Below are positions 1-8,743 of a stretch of DNA of 62,315 nt, one piece after another (position 1 is the first letter of the stretch; the number at the start of each line of letters is the position of its first letter). Source of the stretch: CAYWJA01 sp964458485. Lineage in GTDB: Bacteria; Patescibacteriota; Gracilibacteria; UM-FILTER-43-11. Below the pieces are notes generated by a model. It saw only the letters and a program-made list of their open reading frames with translations. It did no database searches and had not been told where the DNA came from. The stretch lies in assembly GCA_964458485.1 (NCBI GenBank), contig CAYWJA010000005.1:1-62315 (forward strand), given 5' to 3'. The position numbers were made by a program, and so were the translations under genes.

Positions 1-125
1 TACAAAACTAAATAATTAATCATTTAAATAAAGTTTGTTAGTTTGTAATGTTTGTATATTTGTTTGTACGTTTGGTTATTTGGATATCTGTACGTTTATT
101 AGGAACTTAAGATTATCAGATTACT
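1..125. repeat. Spacer repeat family D, copy 1
   Basis: AT-rich spacer built from iterations of GTTTGT/ACGTTTGG words. It matches, in inverted orientation, the spacers at 2900-3027 and 13036-13162, so this is a dispersed element of about 125 bp. No gene is seen in 1-285. Confidence 0.7.
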
Positions 126-161
126 GTTTGATTTACAATTTAAGTTTGTTAGAATTGTATT

Positions 162-246
162 AAAGTCCTGTAGTGCTTTAGTGCTGTAGTCCTGTAGTGC
201 TTTAGTGCTGTAGTCCTGTAGTGCTCTATTGCTGAGTAGAGCAGGG
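162..246. repeat. Spacer repeat family A, copy 1
   Basis: Tandem iterations of the word TAGTGCTGTAGTCCTG, ending in a short hairpin around GCTCTATTGCTGAGTAGAGC. Related copies lie at 2444-2522, 18705-18796 and 29757-29929. Confidence 0.75.
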
Positions 247-285
247 TGAAAGTACAATGGGACAAAAATACTTTAATAAAAAATT

Positions 286-855
286 ATGAGAAATATAATC
301 AAAATAACATTACTAATACTAACAATTTCAGTATTAACAGCTTGTGGTACTTCTCCAGACAATACCCCAAGAGCAAGTATGGGCAGTAAAGCTGCCAAAG
401 TTGTAATTGATGAGTTTTCGGACTTTGAATGCCCTGCATGTGCGAATATAGGCCCTCAATTAGAGGCTATTGCTAAAAAGAATTCAGACAAAGTTCGTTT
501 AGATTTTTATCACTTTCCACTTTCTTACCATAAAAATGCTTTTATAGCCGCAGAAGCCGCAGAATGTGCTAATGAACAGGGAAAATTTTGGGAATTCGCA
601 CAGTTGAACTTTAAAAATCAAAAGGTATTAACAGAAGACAATTTAAAGACATTCGCTAAGAATTTAAAATTGGATACAGTTAAATTTAATAAGTGCTTAG
701 ATAGCGGTATAAAGAAATCGAAAATAAGAAATGATATAGCCGAAGGTAATAGAAGAAAGCTTGGTTACACGCCATCAATTTATGTTAATAAAAAATTAGT
801 GGAATGGAGTGGTGCTGAGGCGTTTGAGAGTTATATAAAGGGGCTGGCTCAGTAA
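286..855 (+). CDS. DsbA-like thioredoxin-fold lipoprotein
   Basis: A 189-residue exported thiol-disulfide oxidoreductase of the DsbA/thioredoxin_4 family. Residues 1-20 form a lipoprotein signal with lipobox LTAC (Cys20 lipidated). The active site CPAC is at 49-52, and a TP dipeptide near residue 162 supplies the cis-proline expected of the fold. The helical insert between them is typical of DsbA. It probably catalyses disulfide formation or isomerisation in secreted proteins, anchored to the outer face of the membrane. There is no clear Shine-Dalgarno site; the ATG is followed directly by a good signal peptide, which fixes the start. It is convergent with der across a palindromic spacer. Family certain, exact redox direction not. 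Confidence 0.9.
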   Translation: MRNIIKITLLILTISVLTACGTSPDNTPRASMGSKAAKVVIDEFSDFECPACANIGPQLEAIAKKNSDKVRLDFYHFPLSYHKNAFIAAEAAECANEQGKFWEFAQLNFKNQKVLTEDNLKTFAKNLKLDTVKFNKCLDSGIKKSKIRNDIAEGNRRKLGYTPSIYVNKKLVEWSGAEAFESYIKGLAQ

Positions 856-859
856 ATTG

Positions 860-1062
860 GGATTTTAGATCTCAGATCTCAGAATCATATTTTAACATTT
901 AGTATTTTTTCTTTGTCATCCTGAATTTAGTTCAGGATCCACCGTGCACTGGCAAAACATGGATTCTGATCCCGATGGAATCGGGACAGAATGACAAAGG
1001 GTTTGCAAAATGCAAAATATTACATGACAATGCGAAATCACAAATCTGAAATCCGAAATTAA
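860..1062. repeat. Family C palindrome with a REP-like element nested in its loop
   Basis: Outer arms use words of the type CAGATCTCAGA / AAATCTGAAATCCGAAATT. The loop contains a second, unrelated palindrome at 911-999. It separates two convergent genes and may terminate both. Confidence 0.7.
911..999. repeat. REP-like palindrome (family J, copy 1)
   Basis: Bounded by TTTGTCAT and ATGACAAA, with inner GGATCC and CCCGATGGAATCGGGA hairpins. Nearly identical to 45678-45765 including some flanking bases; related copies are at 19759, 31471, 33838, 36863 and 38156. Confidence 0.8.
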
Positions 1063-2441
1063 GCATAGCGCTTCTCTTTTTCCTTAAACCCCAAAACAAT
1101 CGGCGTACCTGTAAACCCAAATTGTTCTCTCATTTTATTTTCAAGGTATCGCAGATAAGAAAAGTGGAAATACTTCTTTTTATTAACAAAAAATACAAAA
1201 TGGGGAGGTTTGGAATCTACCTGTGTAACATAAAATAATTTTGGATGTATTCGCTTTGTACCAGTTGGTTTATGTTGCTCAACTATTTTTTCTACAAAAT
1301 GGTTCAATTTTGCAGTCGAGATACGTTTTTTACGCTCTTCCTCTATTGATTCAATTTGTTCAAAAACCTTAGTTAAATTTTGTTTAGTTATTGCAGATGT
1401 AAAAATAACAGGAGCCCATGAAAGAAATGGGAATTTTCTTTGTAAATGAGATATATATGCAGCCCTTTTCTTTTCCTCCGGTTTTTCACCATCTTTTTGC
1501 AGGTCCCATTTATTCGCAAGTATAATAAGTCCTCTATTCGCATTAAGAATTGTATTTGCTATTTGCTGATCTTGGTTACTTATTTTTTTGTTACTATCAA
1601 TTACCAATAGAGCCACATCGCATCTTTCGATCGATGAAAGCGTTCTCAGTACACTAAAATGTTCAATCCCCTTCCCCACCTTACCCCTCCTCCTCATGCC
1701 AGCAGTATCTATAAAATTATATTCTTTTCCTTCATGTTTAATCAAAGAATCTGTACTATCACGCGTTGTATGTGGTGTATCGGATACAATGAGTTTGTCC
1801 TGATTCAAAAGAGCATTTATTATAGAGGATTTTCCAACATTTGTTTTGCCAACTAGTGCTACATTCAAATGTTTTTGGTCGAATTTAGCAATTTCTTTGT
1901 ATTGCTCACTTTTTTTATCTAAAAAATGTCTTTCTTTTAATATTTTTGTAATTTCACTCATTAGCTGATCGATGCCATTGTTATGAATTGCCGAAATAGG
2001 TATCGGACTGCCAAGTCCTAACTCAAACATATGTGCTAAGTCGCTTTCATCAGTTGGTTGGTCACATTTATTAGCAACTAGTATTACAGGTTTTTTATTA
2101 GATGCTTTTCTTAAAAGCTCTGCAGCCTTAAAGTCGTCTCCAGATAAATCTTCTTTACCGTTTACCATAAATAATACAAGATCTGAATCTTCAATCGCAA
2201 TATGAGCCTGTTTTTGCATATTTTCTTCAATGTCTATATCCGCTTTACTCTCGAATTCAAGTCCACCAGTATCTACCAGAAAAAAATCCATTTCAGGGGT
2301 TTCAACCTTATGAAAAATGCGGTCTCGCGTTGTACCAGCTTCATCAGTTGTAATTGCTATTCTGGATCCGGCTATGCGATTGAAAAACATGGATTTACCC
2401 ACATTTGGCTTTCCTACGATTGTTACGATTGGGATCTTCAT
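1059..2441 (-). CDS. der: GTPase Der (EngA), ribosome assembly
   Basis: A 460-residue tandem GTPase needed for 50S subunit maturation. The first G domain has GKPNVGKS at 10-17, DTGG at 57-60 and NKCD at 124-127. The second has GKTNVGKS at 198-205, DTAG at 245-248 and NKWD at 310-313. A KH-like C-terminal domain covers about 350-460. Length and order match Der exactly. The ATG at 2441 begins the first beta strand. It stands alone between palindromic spacers, convergent with the DsbA-like gene. Confidence 0.98.
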   Translation of the reverse strand: MKIPIVTIVGKPNVGKSMFFNRIAGSRIAITTDEAGTTRDRIFHKVETPEMDFFLVDTGGLEFESKADIDIEENMQKQAHIAIEDSDLVLFMVNGKEDLSGDDFKAAELLRKASNKKPVILVANKCDQPTDESDLAHMFELGLGSPIPISAIHNNGIDQLMSEITKILKERHFLDKKSEQYKEIAKFDQKHLNVALVGKTNVGKSSIINALLNQDKLIVSDTPHTTRDSTDSLIKHEGKEYNFIDTAGMRRRGKVGKGIEHFSVLRTLSSIERCDVALLVIDSNKKISNQDQQIANTILNANRGLIILANKWDLQKDGEKPEEKKRAAYISHLQRKFPFLSWAPVIFTSAITKQNLTKVFEQIESIEEERKKRISTAKLNHFVEKIVEQHKPTGTKRIHPKLFYVTQVDSKPPHFVFFVNKKKYFHFSYLRYLENKMREQFGFTGTPIVLGFKEKEKRYA

Positions 2442-2443
2442 TT

Positions 2444-2522
2444 TTTAATCCTTTAATCCTTTAGTCCTTTAGTACTCTATCTAGGACGAAAGCACTAAAG
2501 CACGACAGGACGACAGCACTAT
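2444..2522. repeat. Spacer repeat family A, copy 2
   Basis: Left arm iterates TTTAGTCC words, and the right arm (from 2483) iterates the complement, GGACGAAAGCACTAAAGC. Together they form a long imperfect hairpin just upstream of der. Confidence 0.7.
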
Positions 2523-2607
2523 CAAAAAGGGGTCACAAAATATTCATCACATACTAGGGTATTGTGATAAAGAGGGCTAGGCGATGGTTCATCGTCTGCA
2601 GTCATAT

Positions 2608-2814
2608 TTAACTATAGAATTGTTGCTTTGCTTTCTTAGCGCGGTATTCAGACCTTTTAACGGCAGTAGCGCGAACAACTCTTTTTTTGAGCTTTTTTTT
2701 ATGAAAGCGTTCTTGTTTTGCCTTAAATATTACACGGCTTCTTTGTACTACTTGTTTAAAGCGGCTCATAAGTCGTTCATTGGATTCTCCTTTCTTTTTT
2801 GTGGCGTAAATCAT
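2608..2814 (-). CDS. rpsU: 30S ribosomal protein bS21
   Basis: A 68-residue, very basic protein with the bS21 pattern: an N-terminal KKGESNERLMSRFKQVV segment, then a helical lysine/arginine-rich tail. bS21 contacts 16S rRNA near the anti-Shine-Dalgarno end. The upstream sequence carries GGAGATA about 10 bases before the ATG, one of the few clear ribosome binding sites in the window. Length is usual for the family. Confidence 0.93.
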   Translation of the reverse strand: MIYATKKKGESNERLMSRFKQVVQRSRVIFKAKQERFHKKKLKKRVVRATAVKRSEYRAKKAKQQFYS

Positions 2815-2899
2815 ATTTTCTTATCTCCTTAATTAATTTAAATTTTTATTGCCAATAAATTTTACAGTAATTTGGAGAAAAAGCAAATCTTTTTTAAAG

Positions 2900-3027
2900 A
2901 CGTCTAGAGGTACCAAGCCTCCAAATAAATTACAAATATACGAACATTACAAACTAACAAACTTATTTTAAATAATTAATTAGTTAGTGTTTGTAACTTT
3001 GGACATCTGGACGTTTGGAAATTTGAA
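2900..3027. repeat. Spacer repeat family D, copy 2
   Basis: About 125 bp closely matching 13036-13162, in the same orientation relative to the downstream gene. It includes ACAAACTAACAAACTT and TTGGACATCTGGACGTTTGG, with a central AT-rich inverted repeat. It lies directly upstream of the ebfC homologue. Confidence 0.75.
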
Positions 3028-3092
3028 AAAAAATTCCCAATTTTTTTTCAATATGTTATATTTCTCTCGTTTACTAATTAACAATAAAAATT

Positions 3093-3389
3093 ATGGGATT
3101 TATGGATAAAGCCAAGGATCTATACAAGCTCCAAAAACAGGCTAAGGCAATTAAAAAACAATTGAAGAATATCCACGTTGAAGCAGAGACAGATGGTGTA
3201 TCTGTTGTAGTTGACGGAGAACAAAAGTTTTTAGAGGTAAAAATTGATGAAGCAATACTTGGTGACGGCAAAAAACTTAGTAATGCGTTTGTAGATGCTG
3301 CGAATAAAGCCATTAAAAAGTCTCAGTTGATTGGGGCTGAGAAGATGAAGGAGACTATGGGTGGGTTAGGAGGTATGTTTGGACAATAA
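3093..3389 (+). CDS. Nucleoid-associated protein, YbaB/EbfC family
   Basis: A 98-residue protein with the YbaB/EbfC fold: an N-terminal helix (MGFMDKAKDLYKLQKQAKAI), a central beta sheet around VEAETDGVSVVVDGEQ, and a C-terminal Gly/Met-rich tail. The family binds DNA as a dimer and usually neighbours recR or dnaX, neither of which is seen here. No ribosome binding site is visible. Confidence 0.92.
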   Translation: MGFMDKAKDLYKLQKQAKAIKKQLKNIHVEAETDGVSVVVDGEQKFLEVKIDEAILGDGKKLSNAFVDAANKAIKKSQLIGAEKMKETMGGLGGMFGQ

Positions 3390-3400
3390 TTTTTACGAAT

Positions 3401-3480
3401 AGTAGCCGGATTGTGGCTAGGGTGGTGGCTAGAGTTGTGGAATTAAATCCACTATTCTAGCCACTATTCTAGCCACGACT
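3401..3480. repeat. Spacer hairpin family G
   Basis: Left arm repeats GTGGCTAG words, and the right arm repeats CTAGCCAC/CCACTATT. They form a long stem between ebfC and mltG, which are transcribed in the same direction. The word is different from those in other spacers. Confidence 0.7.
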
Positions 3481-3486
3481 CGAAAT

Positions 3487-4485
3487 ATGAAAAAATTATC
3501 CATTTTATTAATCATCGGCATATTCGTAATAGGAGCCTTCTGGTTCTATGGTTTGTATACCAGTTCTTTGTCATATCAATTAGATCCAACCTCTACGAAA
3601 CGTGTAATTGTTAAAATCGAAAAAGGCAGCTTGGCAGATCAGGTAGCAGATCAGCTTTACAGTCAAAAACTTATAAAAAGCCCATATATTTTTAAGTTGT
3701 ACTTAAAACAGAACAATTTTGCAAATAAAATTAAAGCAGGAAGTTTGGTTGTGCAGGAGAATTTTGATTTAAAAAAAATAGCTCAGACTTTAATTGAAGG
3801 AAAAAGTGTGGAATTACTTGTTACAATACCGGAGGGCTGGACTATTAAACAAATAGCTGAACATCTGGAGAAGAAAAATTTAACAAAAGCCAGTGAATTT
3901 TTGAGCTGCATAAAAACCTGTGAATTTGACCAAAGTTTTTTACCTAAGGGATATTTGGAAGGCTATTTATACCCTGATACTTATTTTGTAAATATAAATA
4001 CCTATAGTAATAAGCGTTTTATTTCCCGAATGATTGACACCTTAAAGAACCGTTTGTCAGATTCAGATTGGGCAGCTATTAAAAAAAATAAACACGACTT
4101 TGAACAAATTATGATAATGGCCTCAATTATTGAACGTGAAGAGCCTACGGAAAAGGAGCGCCCTATTACTGCAGATATTCTGTGGTCTCGCTTTGATAAT
4201 AAGGTTGCTCTTGGTGCAGATGCTACTGTTTTATATGCACTTGGGCGCACAAAGGGCGGTCTTACCTATAATGATCTACAGGTAAAAAGCCAATATAATA
4301 CGCGTAAATATCGCGGTCTACCCCCTACTCCAATTGCAAATCCATCGATCAGCAGTATCCGTGCAGCTATTTACCCAAAAAATACCAAGTATTTTTATTA
4401 TTTGCATGACGCGCAAGGAAAAGTACATTATGCAAAAACTCTAAGTGGGCATAATGAGAATAAGAGGAAGTATATAAATAATTAG
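3487..4485 (+). CDS. mltG: Endolytic murein transglycosylase MltG
   Basis: A 332-residue YceG-like protein. Residues 5-25 form one membrane segment. A LysM-like module lies around 40-120 and the catalytic domain from about 140. The conserved ASIIEREEP block near 211-219 holds the catalytic Glu, followed by the ILWSRF and GADATVLYALG blocks. MltG cleaves nascent glycan strands at the inner membrane and so sets strand length, alongside class A/B PBPs such as the one at 27351. The ATG precedes the membrane segment directly. Confidence 0.95.
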   Translation: MKKLSILLIIGIFVIGAFWFYGLYTSSLSYQLDPTSTKRVIVKIEKGSLADQVADQLYSQKLIKSPYIFKLYLKQNNFANKIKAGSLVVQENFDLKKIAQTLIEGKSVELLVTIPEGWTIKQIAEHLEKKNLTKASEFLSCIKTCEFDQSFLPKGYLEGYLYPDTYFVNINTYSNKRFISRMIDTLKNRLSDSDWAAIKKNKHDFEQIMIMASIIEREEPTEKERPITADILWSRFDNKVALGADATVLYALGRTKGGLTYNDLQVKSQYNTRKYRGLPPTPIANPSISSIRAAIYPKNTKYFYYLHDAQGKVHYAKTLSGHNENKRKYINN

Positions 4486-4504
4486 TCATGACCCTTTTGT
4501 CTTT

Positions 4505-4984
4505 TTAGCACTCCCCGTGCTTGACCCTCTCATAATAGTTATCATTATCACGGTTTTCCCACACAACACCAGACTCTATTTGTGCTTTATCATTGATACT
4601 TACTTCAAAATGCATAGCTGTTTTTTTATCAACAGCATAACTCGTACTTGTTTGTTTGGGATATTTATATTTTCCGGATACCTTCATTAAACTAAGTTCT
4701 GCTGGTGTCATATTTATATTTTTAATCACTTTTTTTCCAAATTTAGCAAATTCTTGGATTTTTTTATGTGTTTTCCCATTTGCGAATAATCTTCTAAATT
4801 CACGTATTAGCATAAAATGTATTCTATCTAAAGCACATCTAAATTTTCGCTCAGCTCTTTCCAATGGAGTTGGAACTTTAGATTGAACCTCTATATGTTG
4901 ACCAGGTCCACTCTCAAAATAAACAAACCTTTTTTCTATAAAAAATTGGGAAATGTTTGATAATGTGTTAAATAGTTCTTTCAT
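4505..4984 (-). CDS. Hypothetical protein, 159 aa
   Basis: Not recognised. A soluble, basic, mixed alpha/beta protein with no signal peptide or membrane segment. The middle (about 40-105) is helical and Lys/Arg-rich; the C-terminus has an alternating pattern ending in a Cys. It is convergent with mltG and divergent from the FHA-caspase gene. Its promoter at 5020-5048 shares an extended motif with three other genes for lineage-specific proteins, which supports it being a real gene. Confidence 0.7.
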   Translation of the reverse strand: MKELFNTLSNISQFFIEKRFVYFESGPGQHIEVQSKVPTPLERAERKFRCALDRIHFMLIREFRRLFANGKTHKKIQEFAKFGKKVIKNINMTPAELSLMKVSGKYKYPKQTSTSYAVDKKTAMHFEVSINDKAQIESGVVWENRDNDNYYERVKHGEC

Positions 4985-5019
4985 GATTATTTGTTTAGAT
5001 TTTGTAATGTTATCTTATA

Positions 5020-5048
5020 ATTATAGCATATATAGTGCAATAAAGCAA
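5020..5048 (-). promoter_or_regulatory. Sigma70-type promoter of the 4505 gene
   Basis: Minus strand TTGCTT, 17-base spacer, TATAAT. The bases after the -10 read TATAAGATAA, a downstream motif shared with promoters at 27148, 39129 and 59157. Confidence 0.65.
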
Positions 5049-5065
5049 ATTTTAAGTACTTTTTA

Positions 5066-5093
5066 TTGACAATATAAATAAACATGTTAATAT
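5066..5093 (+). promoter_or_regulatory. Promoter of the FHA-caspase gene
   Basis: TTGACA, 16-base spacer, TAATAT, about 32 bases before the ATG at 5126. It is divergent from the promoter at 5020-5048, with the -35 boxes close together. Confidence 0.55.
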
Positions 5094-5125
5094 ATTGAAC
5101 TGTTTAATTATTTATTCTATATATC

Positions 5126-6229
5126 ATGAGCCTAAAAGCAAAATTAACAAGAATTGATGAAGGTGCAACGAATGAAACTGGAATTAGGCAAGAAGTTGTT
5201 ATTGATGATGTGACTCAATTAGGAAGATTGGCCAGTCTTACAAGGGAAACACCAGGATCAAGTTGGTGGATGCGCAGATATGCTAAGCCAAGATTAGCTG
5301 TGCAAATTAATGATCCTACAGAATCCCTGTCTGCCAATCACGCCATTATTCAGCCATCGCAAGTTGAAGGAGGCTCTTTTTCGATACAGGATTATGGATC
5401 CACTAATGGCACTTTTGTTAATGGCAATCCTGTTCCGCGAATTCCAACGGGTATTTCATCCTTATGGAAAAATAAAAGAGGATACCCCCTTGAAACTGGT
5501 AATGTAATTACTATGGGAAATATACAATTTTATTTTGCGCTTATGGATCCGGCTGAAAATCCTCATCATGCAGTTATGATTGGGCATTTTGGCGGTAATT
5601 TAAAAGGAACTACTCCGGATGTTCAGGACTTAAAAATTGAATTAGAGCAAAGAGGATTTTTGGGTAATATCGATACATTGTTCAACATAGAAGCAACGCG
5701 TGGCAAAATTTTAAGAAGGTTACAATTATTATCGAGAAAAGCCACACAAGATTCAACTTTTATATTTTATTTTTCTGGACATGGTAGCAAAAGGGGTCAG
5801 CTCTGTTTATTATTTCAAACAATAAATGCAAAAGATTTATTTAGTGCACTTAATGGAATCAGAGGACGGTTATTATTTATATTAGATGGTTGTCATACTG
5901 AATCTTTGATAGCAGACGCAGAACTCCCACATGGATCCGATTTAATAGCAAATAAAGGTACAGCTTTCGAAGGTAATGCGCCATCTGTAATATTGGAGCC
6001 TTCTCCGGATTTTATGGATGCTATTGCAGAGAATATAAATACAAGGAGAGGTTATTTAACAAGGGCTATAGTAAAAATGCTTAGGGCTAATCCCGGTAGC
6101 ATTAGTGCAACTGAATTAGTCCGGCAAGCTCAAGTGGATCCGAGGATTATGGCTAGCAGCCAAAGAGTGGTCCATCATAAAAATCATCTTGAAGGACATA
6201 CAGTTGTTTTGGACTCAAGAAGAAGATAA
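5126..6229 (+). CDS. FHA domain - caspase-like (C14) protease fusion
   Basis: A 367-residue cytoplasmic protein. Residues about 28-138 are an FHA phosphothreonine-binding domain, with the SANHA motif at 69-73 and GSTNGTFVNG at 91-100. Residues about 147-365 match the caspase/metacaspase fold: strand FIFYFSGHGS carries the catalytic His219, and LLFILDGCHTES carries Cys256. Both residues of the dyad are present, so an active protease is expected. Prokaryotic caspase-like proteases act in signalling or conflict responses; FHA would couple this one to Ser/Thr phosphorylation. No kinase is seen nearby. No signal peptide or membrane segment. Domain calls are strong; the substrate is unknown. Confidence 0.88.
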   Translation: MSLKAKLTRIDEGATNETGIRQEVVIDDVTQLGRLASLTRETPGSSWWMRRYAKPRLAVQINDPTESLSANHAIIQPSQVEGGSFSIQDYGSTNGTFVNGNPVPRIPTGISSLWKNKRGYPLETGNVITMGNIQFYFALMDPAENPHHAVMIGHFGGNLKGTTPDVQDLKIELEQRGFLGNIDTLFNIEATRGKILRRLQLLSRKATQDSTFIFYFSGHGSKRGQLCLLFQTINAKDLFSALNGIRGRLLFILDGCHTESLIADAELPHGSDLIANKGTAFEGNAPSVILEPSPDFMDAIAENINTRRGYLTRAIVKMLRANPGSISATELVRQAQVDPRIMASSQRVVHHKNHLEGHTVVLDSRRR

Positions 6230-6286
6230 ATATTTCAGATTTCTGCCTGTCCCGCAAAAGGCGGGAATCTCAGATTTCTGAAATAT
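6230..6286. terminator. Palindromic spacer, likely bidirectional terminator
   Basis: Outer TATTTCAGATTTCTG and CAGATTTCTGAAATA arms surround an inner CCCGCAAAAGGCGGG hairpin. It fills the gap between convergent genes. No long T run follows, so termination is inferred from position. Confidence 0.5.
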
Positions 6287-6287
6287 A

Positions 6288-8378
6288 CTAGGGTTTATAA
6301 GTCACCTCAATCTTATCGGCACCCACTTTAACACCGCCCTTTTCAGCCCTTACAGTGAAAGTATTTTTACCGTTAGTTAATTCAGCAGAAGTGCTCCATT
6401 TTTCACTACCAGGGATATAGCCTCCAAGCCTTTTGCTATTTACGTAAACATGTGTAACCCACTTCCCCACTGTTCCACCTATAACAATAGTATCTAATGT
6501 AGTTGTGTAAGTTCCGGAAGATGAAGGTATGGTAATTTTAGGTGCGCCGTTCTTCCCACTCTCTACATCAATAGTAATACTTGCTGAGCCCAAAAGTTTT
6601 CCATTTTCATCATAGGCATAGGCTTTATAAGTATTTTTTTGACCTATTGTTAAACTTTTCATGCTTGCATATGCTTTATATGAAAAAGTGGTATCATCGG
6701 GTTTAAATAGGCTTAAGGTATAATCATTAACCATTACCTTGGCTGTCCCCTTTGGTACAATACCCTTAATATCGAATTCGGTTTTTGTGGTTGTTAAATT
6801 CTTCCCGTTATTTGGCGATGTAATTTTTACTCCGCCACTTGATGTAGCTTTAACTTCACTAGCTTTATCATCCGCAGCTGAAGATTTTGAAGAAGTTTTT
6901 TCTTTGGCTGCGTCAATAATTTTTTGATCCAACTGTAGTATTATTGTTACAGGTTTACTTAAATTCCCAGCTTTATCTTTGGCATATATTTTATATTCAT
7001 TTTTACCTAACTTTAAATTTCCAATTACAGTTTTTGCATAATATAAGAAGGTTTTACTACCTGACTTATATTGTTGTAATTGGTAATCATTAACTATTAC
7101 ATAGTGTGTATCTTTATCTAAATTACCTTCAATAGCCTGCATTACATCAGTTAGTTTAAATACTCCCCCGTCTTTTACATTAGGTTTTGTAATAACGGGT
7201 GTTTTAGGAGGGGTTTTATCGTAAGTTATTGTAATGGATTTAGAAGTTTTTAATCCTGTTAAATCCTCAGCGTCAATTTTTATGGAATTTTTACCCTCCT
7301 TTAGTTTGATTGAACTTACTAACCACCTTTTATTATAATTCCCTAAAGGTGCCCCACTGCCTGATCTCTGAGTGATTGTCGCCTTTTCTTTATTTACATA
7401 TATTGCTTTGATTTTATTTGTATCCAGGGCTCCTGAAAGATTTATAATAGATTTATTAGTAACGGAATCTGTGTAATTTAAGAAGGCTGATTTACCTATA
7501 TATATAGGATTTTTATAGATCGTCTTACTAGATGTTGTCGTAGTATCTGTATCAGTAGTTGTATCTGAACTTGTAGATGTTGAAGCATTGGAATCATCAG
7601 TTGAAGTAGCAATATTATTACTTGATGAGGTGACTTTATCTTCAGTAGAAGATTTATTGCTTTGGTCTAAATTCCATTTATACCAATTAGTGCCTTTGAA
7701 TGTATCGTTTATTGCATAAATTACCTTAGCAATCTCTCCTTTTTTTATAGATTCAATATCTGTTTTATTAACTATAAATTGCTGACCTACACCAACGCTA
7801 AATGTTTTTATGATTTTTTCTCCATCTTTTATATTAACTTTTACATTTCCATCTATTACATAAACAGTTCCAGGGTAATTTACGGCAAATTCTGCTCCAT
7901 TAGCATCAATGCTAATCACGTCGGTGGAAATTTGAAATGTTGAATTAGGATTTGTAATATGAATAGTTTTTGACCATACATTACCCTTTTTTAATTCTAC
8001 TCCAATATTATAAGTTTCATTCTTTTTTTTGAGTGATGAAAAAGATACTTCAGATTCCGTATCCAAACGCATAGTGCTGTTATCGAAAAATGTTAATGTC
8101 AATCTTCCATCTGCACCAGTTTTAATTTTTTCATCTCTGTAAAGATAAATTTTGTCAGGTGCATTTTGCCATTCACTTTTTCCAACAGTCATTGCCTTTG
8201 CACTGCCACTATCAATACTCAAAAAGACTTTTTCATTAGATGTATTTTTATTACCATCAATAAAAAAATTGTTAAGAGAGCGCCATCCAAAGAAAACAGC
8301 ACAAAAAAGTAATAAAATTATTAAGAAAGGTGTGAAGTAGCTATATATATTCTTCCTTTTTGGTCTTCTGTAGTACAT
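6288..8378 (-). CDS. FecR-domain surface protein with Ig-like repeats
   Basis: A 696-residue protein with one N-terminal membrane segment (about 15-36) and the remainder extracellular. Residues about 50-210 match the FecR domain (for example DGRLTLTFFDNSTMRL). A Ser/Thr/Asp-rich linker spans about 245-290. Then come three or four beta-sandwich modules of the bacterial Ig/glucodextranase-B type, recognisable by repeated 'L..GKN.Y...A.D..G' blocks near 370, 470, 600 and 670. It probably forms part of the cell envelope or binds polysaccharide. No TonB or sigma partner is present, so a FecR regulatory role is unlikely. It is convergent with the FHA-caspase gene. Confidence 0.82.
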   Translation of the reverse strand: MYYRRPKRKNIYSYFTPFLIILLLFCAVFFGWRSLNNFFIDGNKNTSNEKVFLSIDSGSAKAMTVGKSEWQNAPDKIYLYRDEKIKTGADGRLTLTFFDNSTMRLDTESEVSFSSLKKKNETYNIGVELKKGNVWSKTIHITNPNSTFQISTDVISIDANGAEFAVNYPGTVYVIDGNVKVNIKDGEKIIKTFSVGVGQQFIVNKTDIESIKKGEIAKVIYAINDTFKGTNWYKWNLDQSNKSSTEDKVTSSSNNIATSTDDSNASTSTSSDTTTDTDTTTTSSKTIYKNPIYIGKSAFLNYTDSVTNKSIINLSGALDTNKIKAIYVNKEKATITQRSGSGAPLGNYNKRWLVSSIKLKEGKNSIKIDAEDLTGLKTSKSITITYDKTPPKTPVITKPNVKDGGVFKLTDVMQAIEGNLDKDTHYVIVNDYQLQQYKSGSKTFLYYAKTVIGNLKLGKNEYKIYAKDKAGNLSKPVTIILQLDQKIIDAAKEKTSSKSSAADDKASEVKATSSGGVKITSPNNGKNLTTTKTEFDIKGIVPKGTAKVMVNDYTLSLFKPDDTTFSYKAYASMKSLTIGQKNTYKAYAYDENGKLLGSASITIDVESGKNGAPKITIPSSSGTYTTTLDTIVIGGTVGKWVTHVYVNSKRLGGYIPGSEKWSTSAELTNGKNTFTVRAEKGGVKVGADKIEVTYKP

Positions 8379-8743
8379 TGTAAATTAATTAGTATTAATT
8401 TAGTCTCAAGTGCAAGTGCGAGTCTCAAGTGATAATTATAATCAGGCTTGAGGCTTGCAACTTGTAACTTGTAACTGTATTGAGATCTTACAAAAACAAG
8501 TTTTGTTTGTCAATTTTATACATGTTCTTTATAATCCTTACGTTGTTAATTACGAATTATCCGTCCGCACCGGCTGGCCGGGCGGGCGAAAGACGAATGA
8601 CGAATTAGCTGTTGGTCATTGACTATTAAGCATTGGAAATCGGTTATTTATTCTTAATTTGTAATGACATTTAATTTAAATACAACGTAGCTTCAAACTT
8701 AGGGTTTAATGCTGCTATGGGGTATATCGTAATTAGGTTAACT
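8379..8743. other. Spacer before secA; repeats only
   Basis: Holds a family B hairpin (8402-8477), an AT-rich stretch, and a GC-rich 17-mer at 8570-8586 that recurs inverted at 38324-38340. No credible ORF or strong promoter was seen. Confidence 0.6.
8402..8477. repeat. Spacer hairpin family B, copy 1
   Basis: Left arm iterates TCTCAAGTGCAAG; the right arm carries degenerate CTTGAGGCTTGCAACTTG. Other copies lie at 15302, 35932, 37952 and 49078. Confidence 0.7.
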
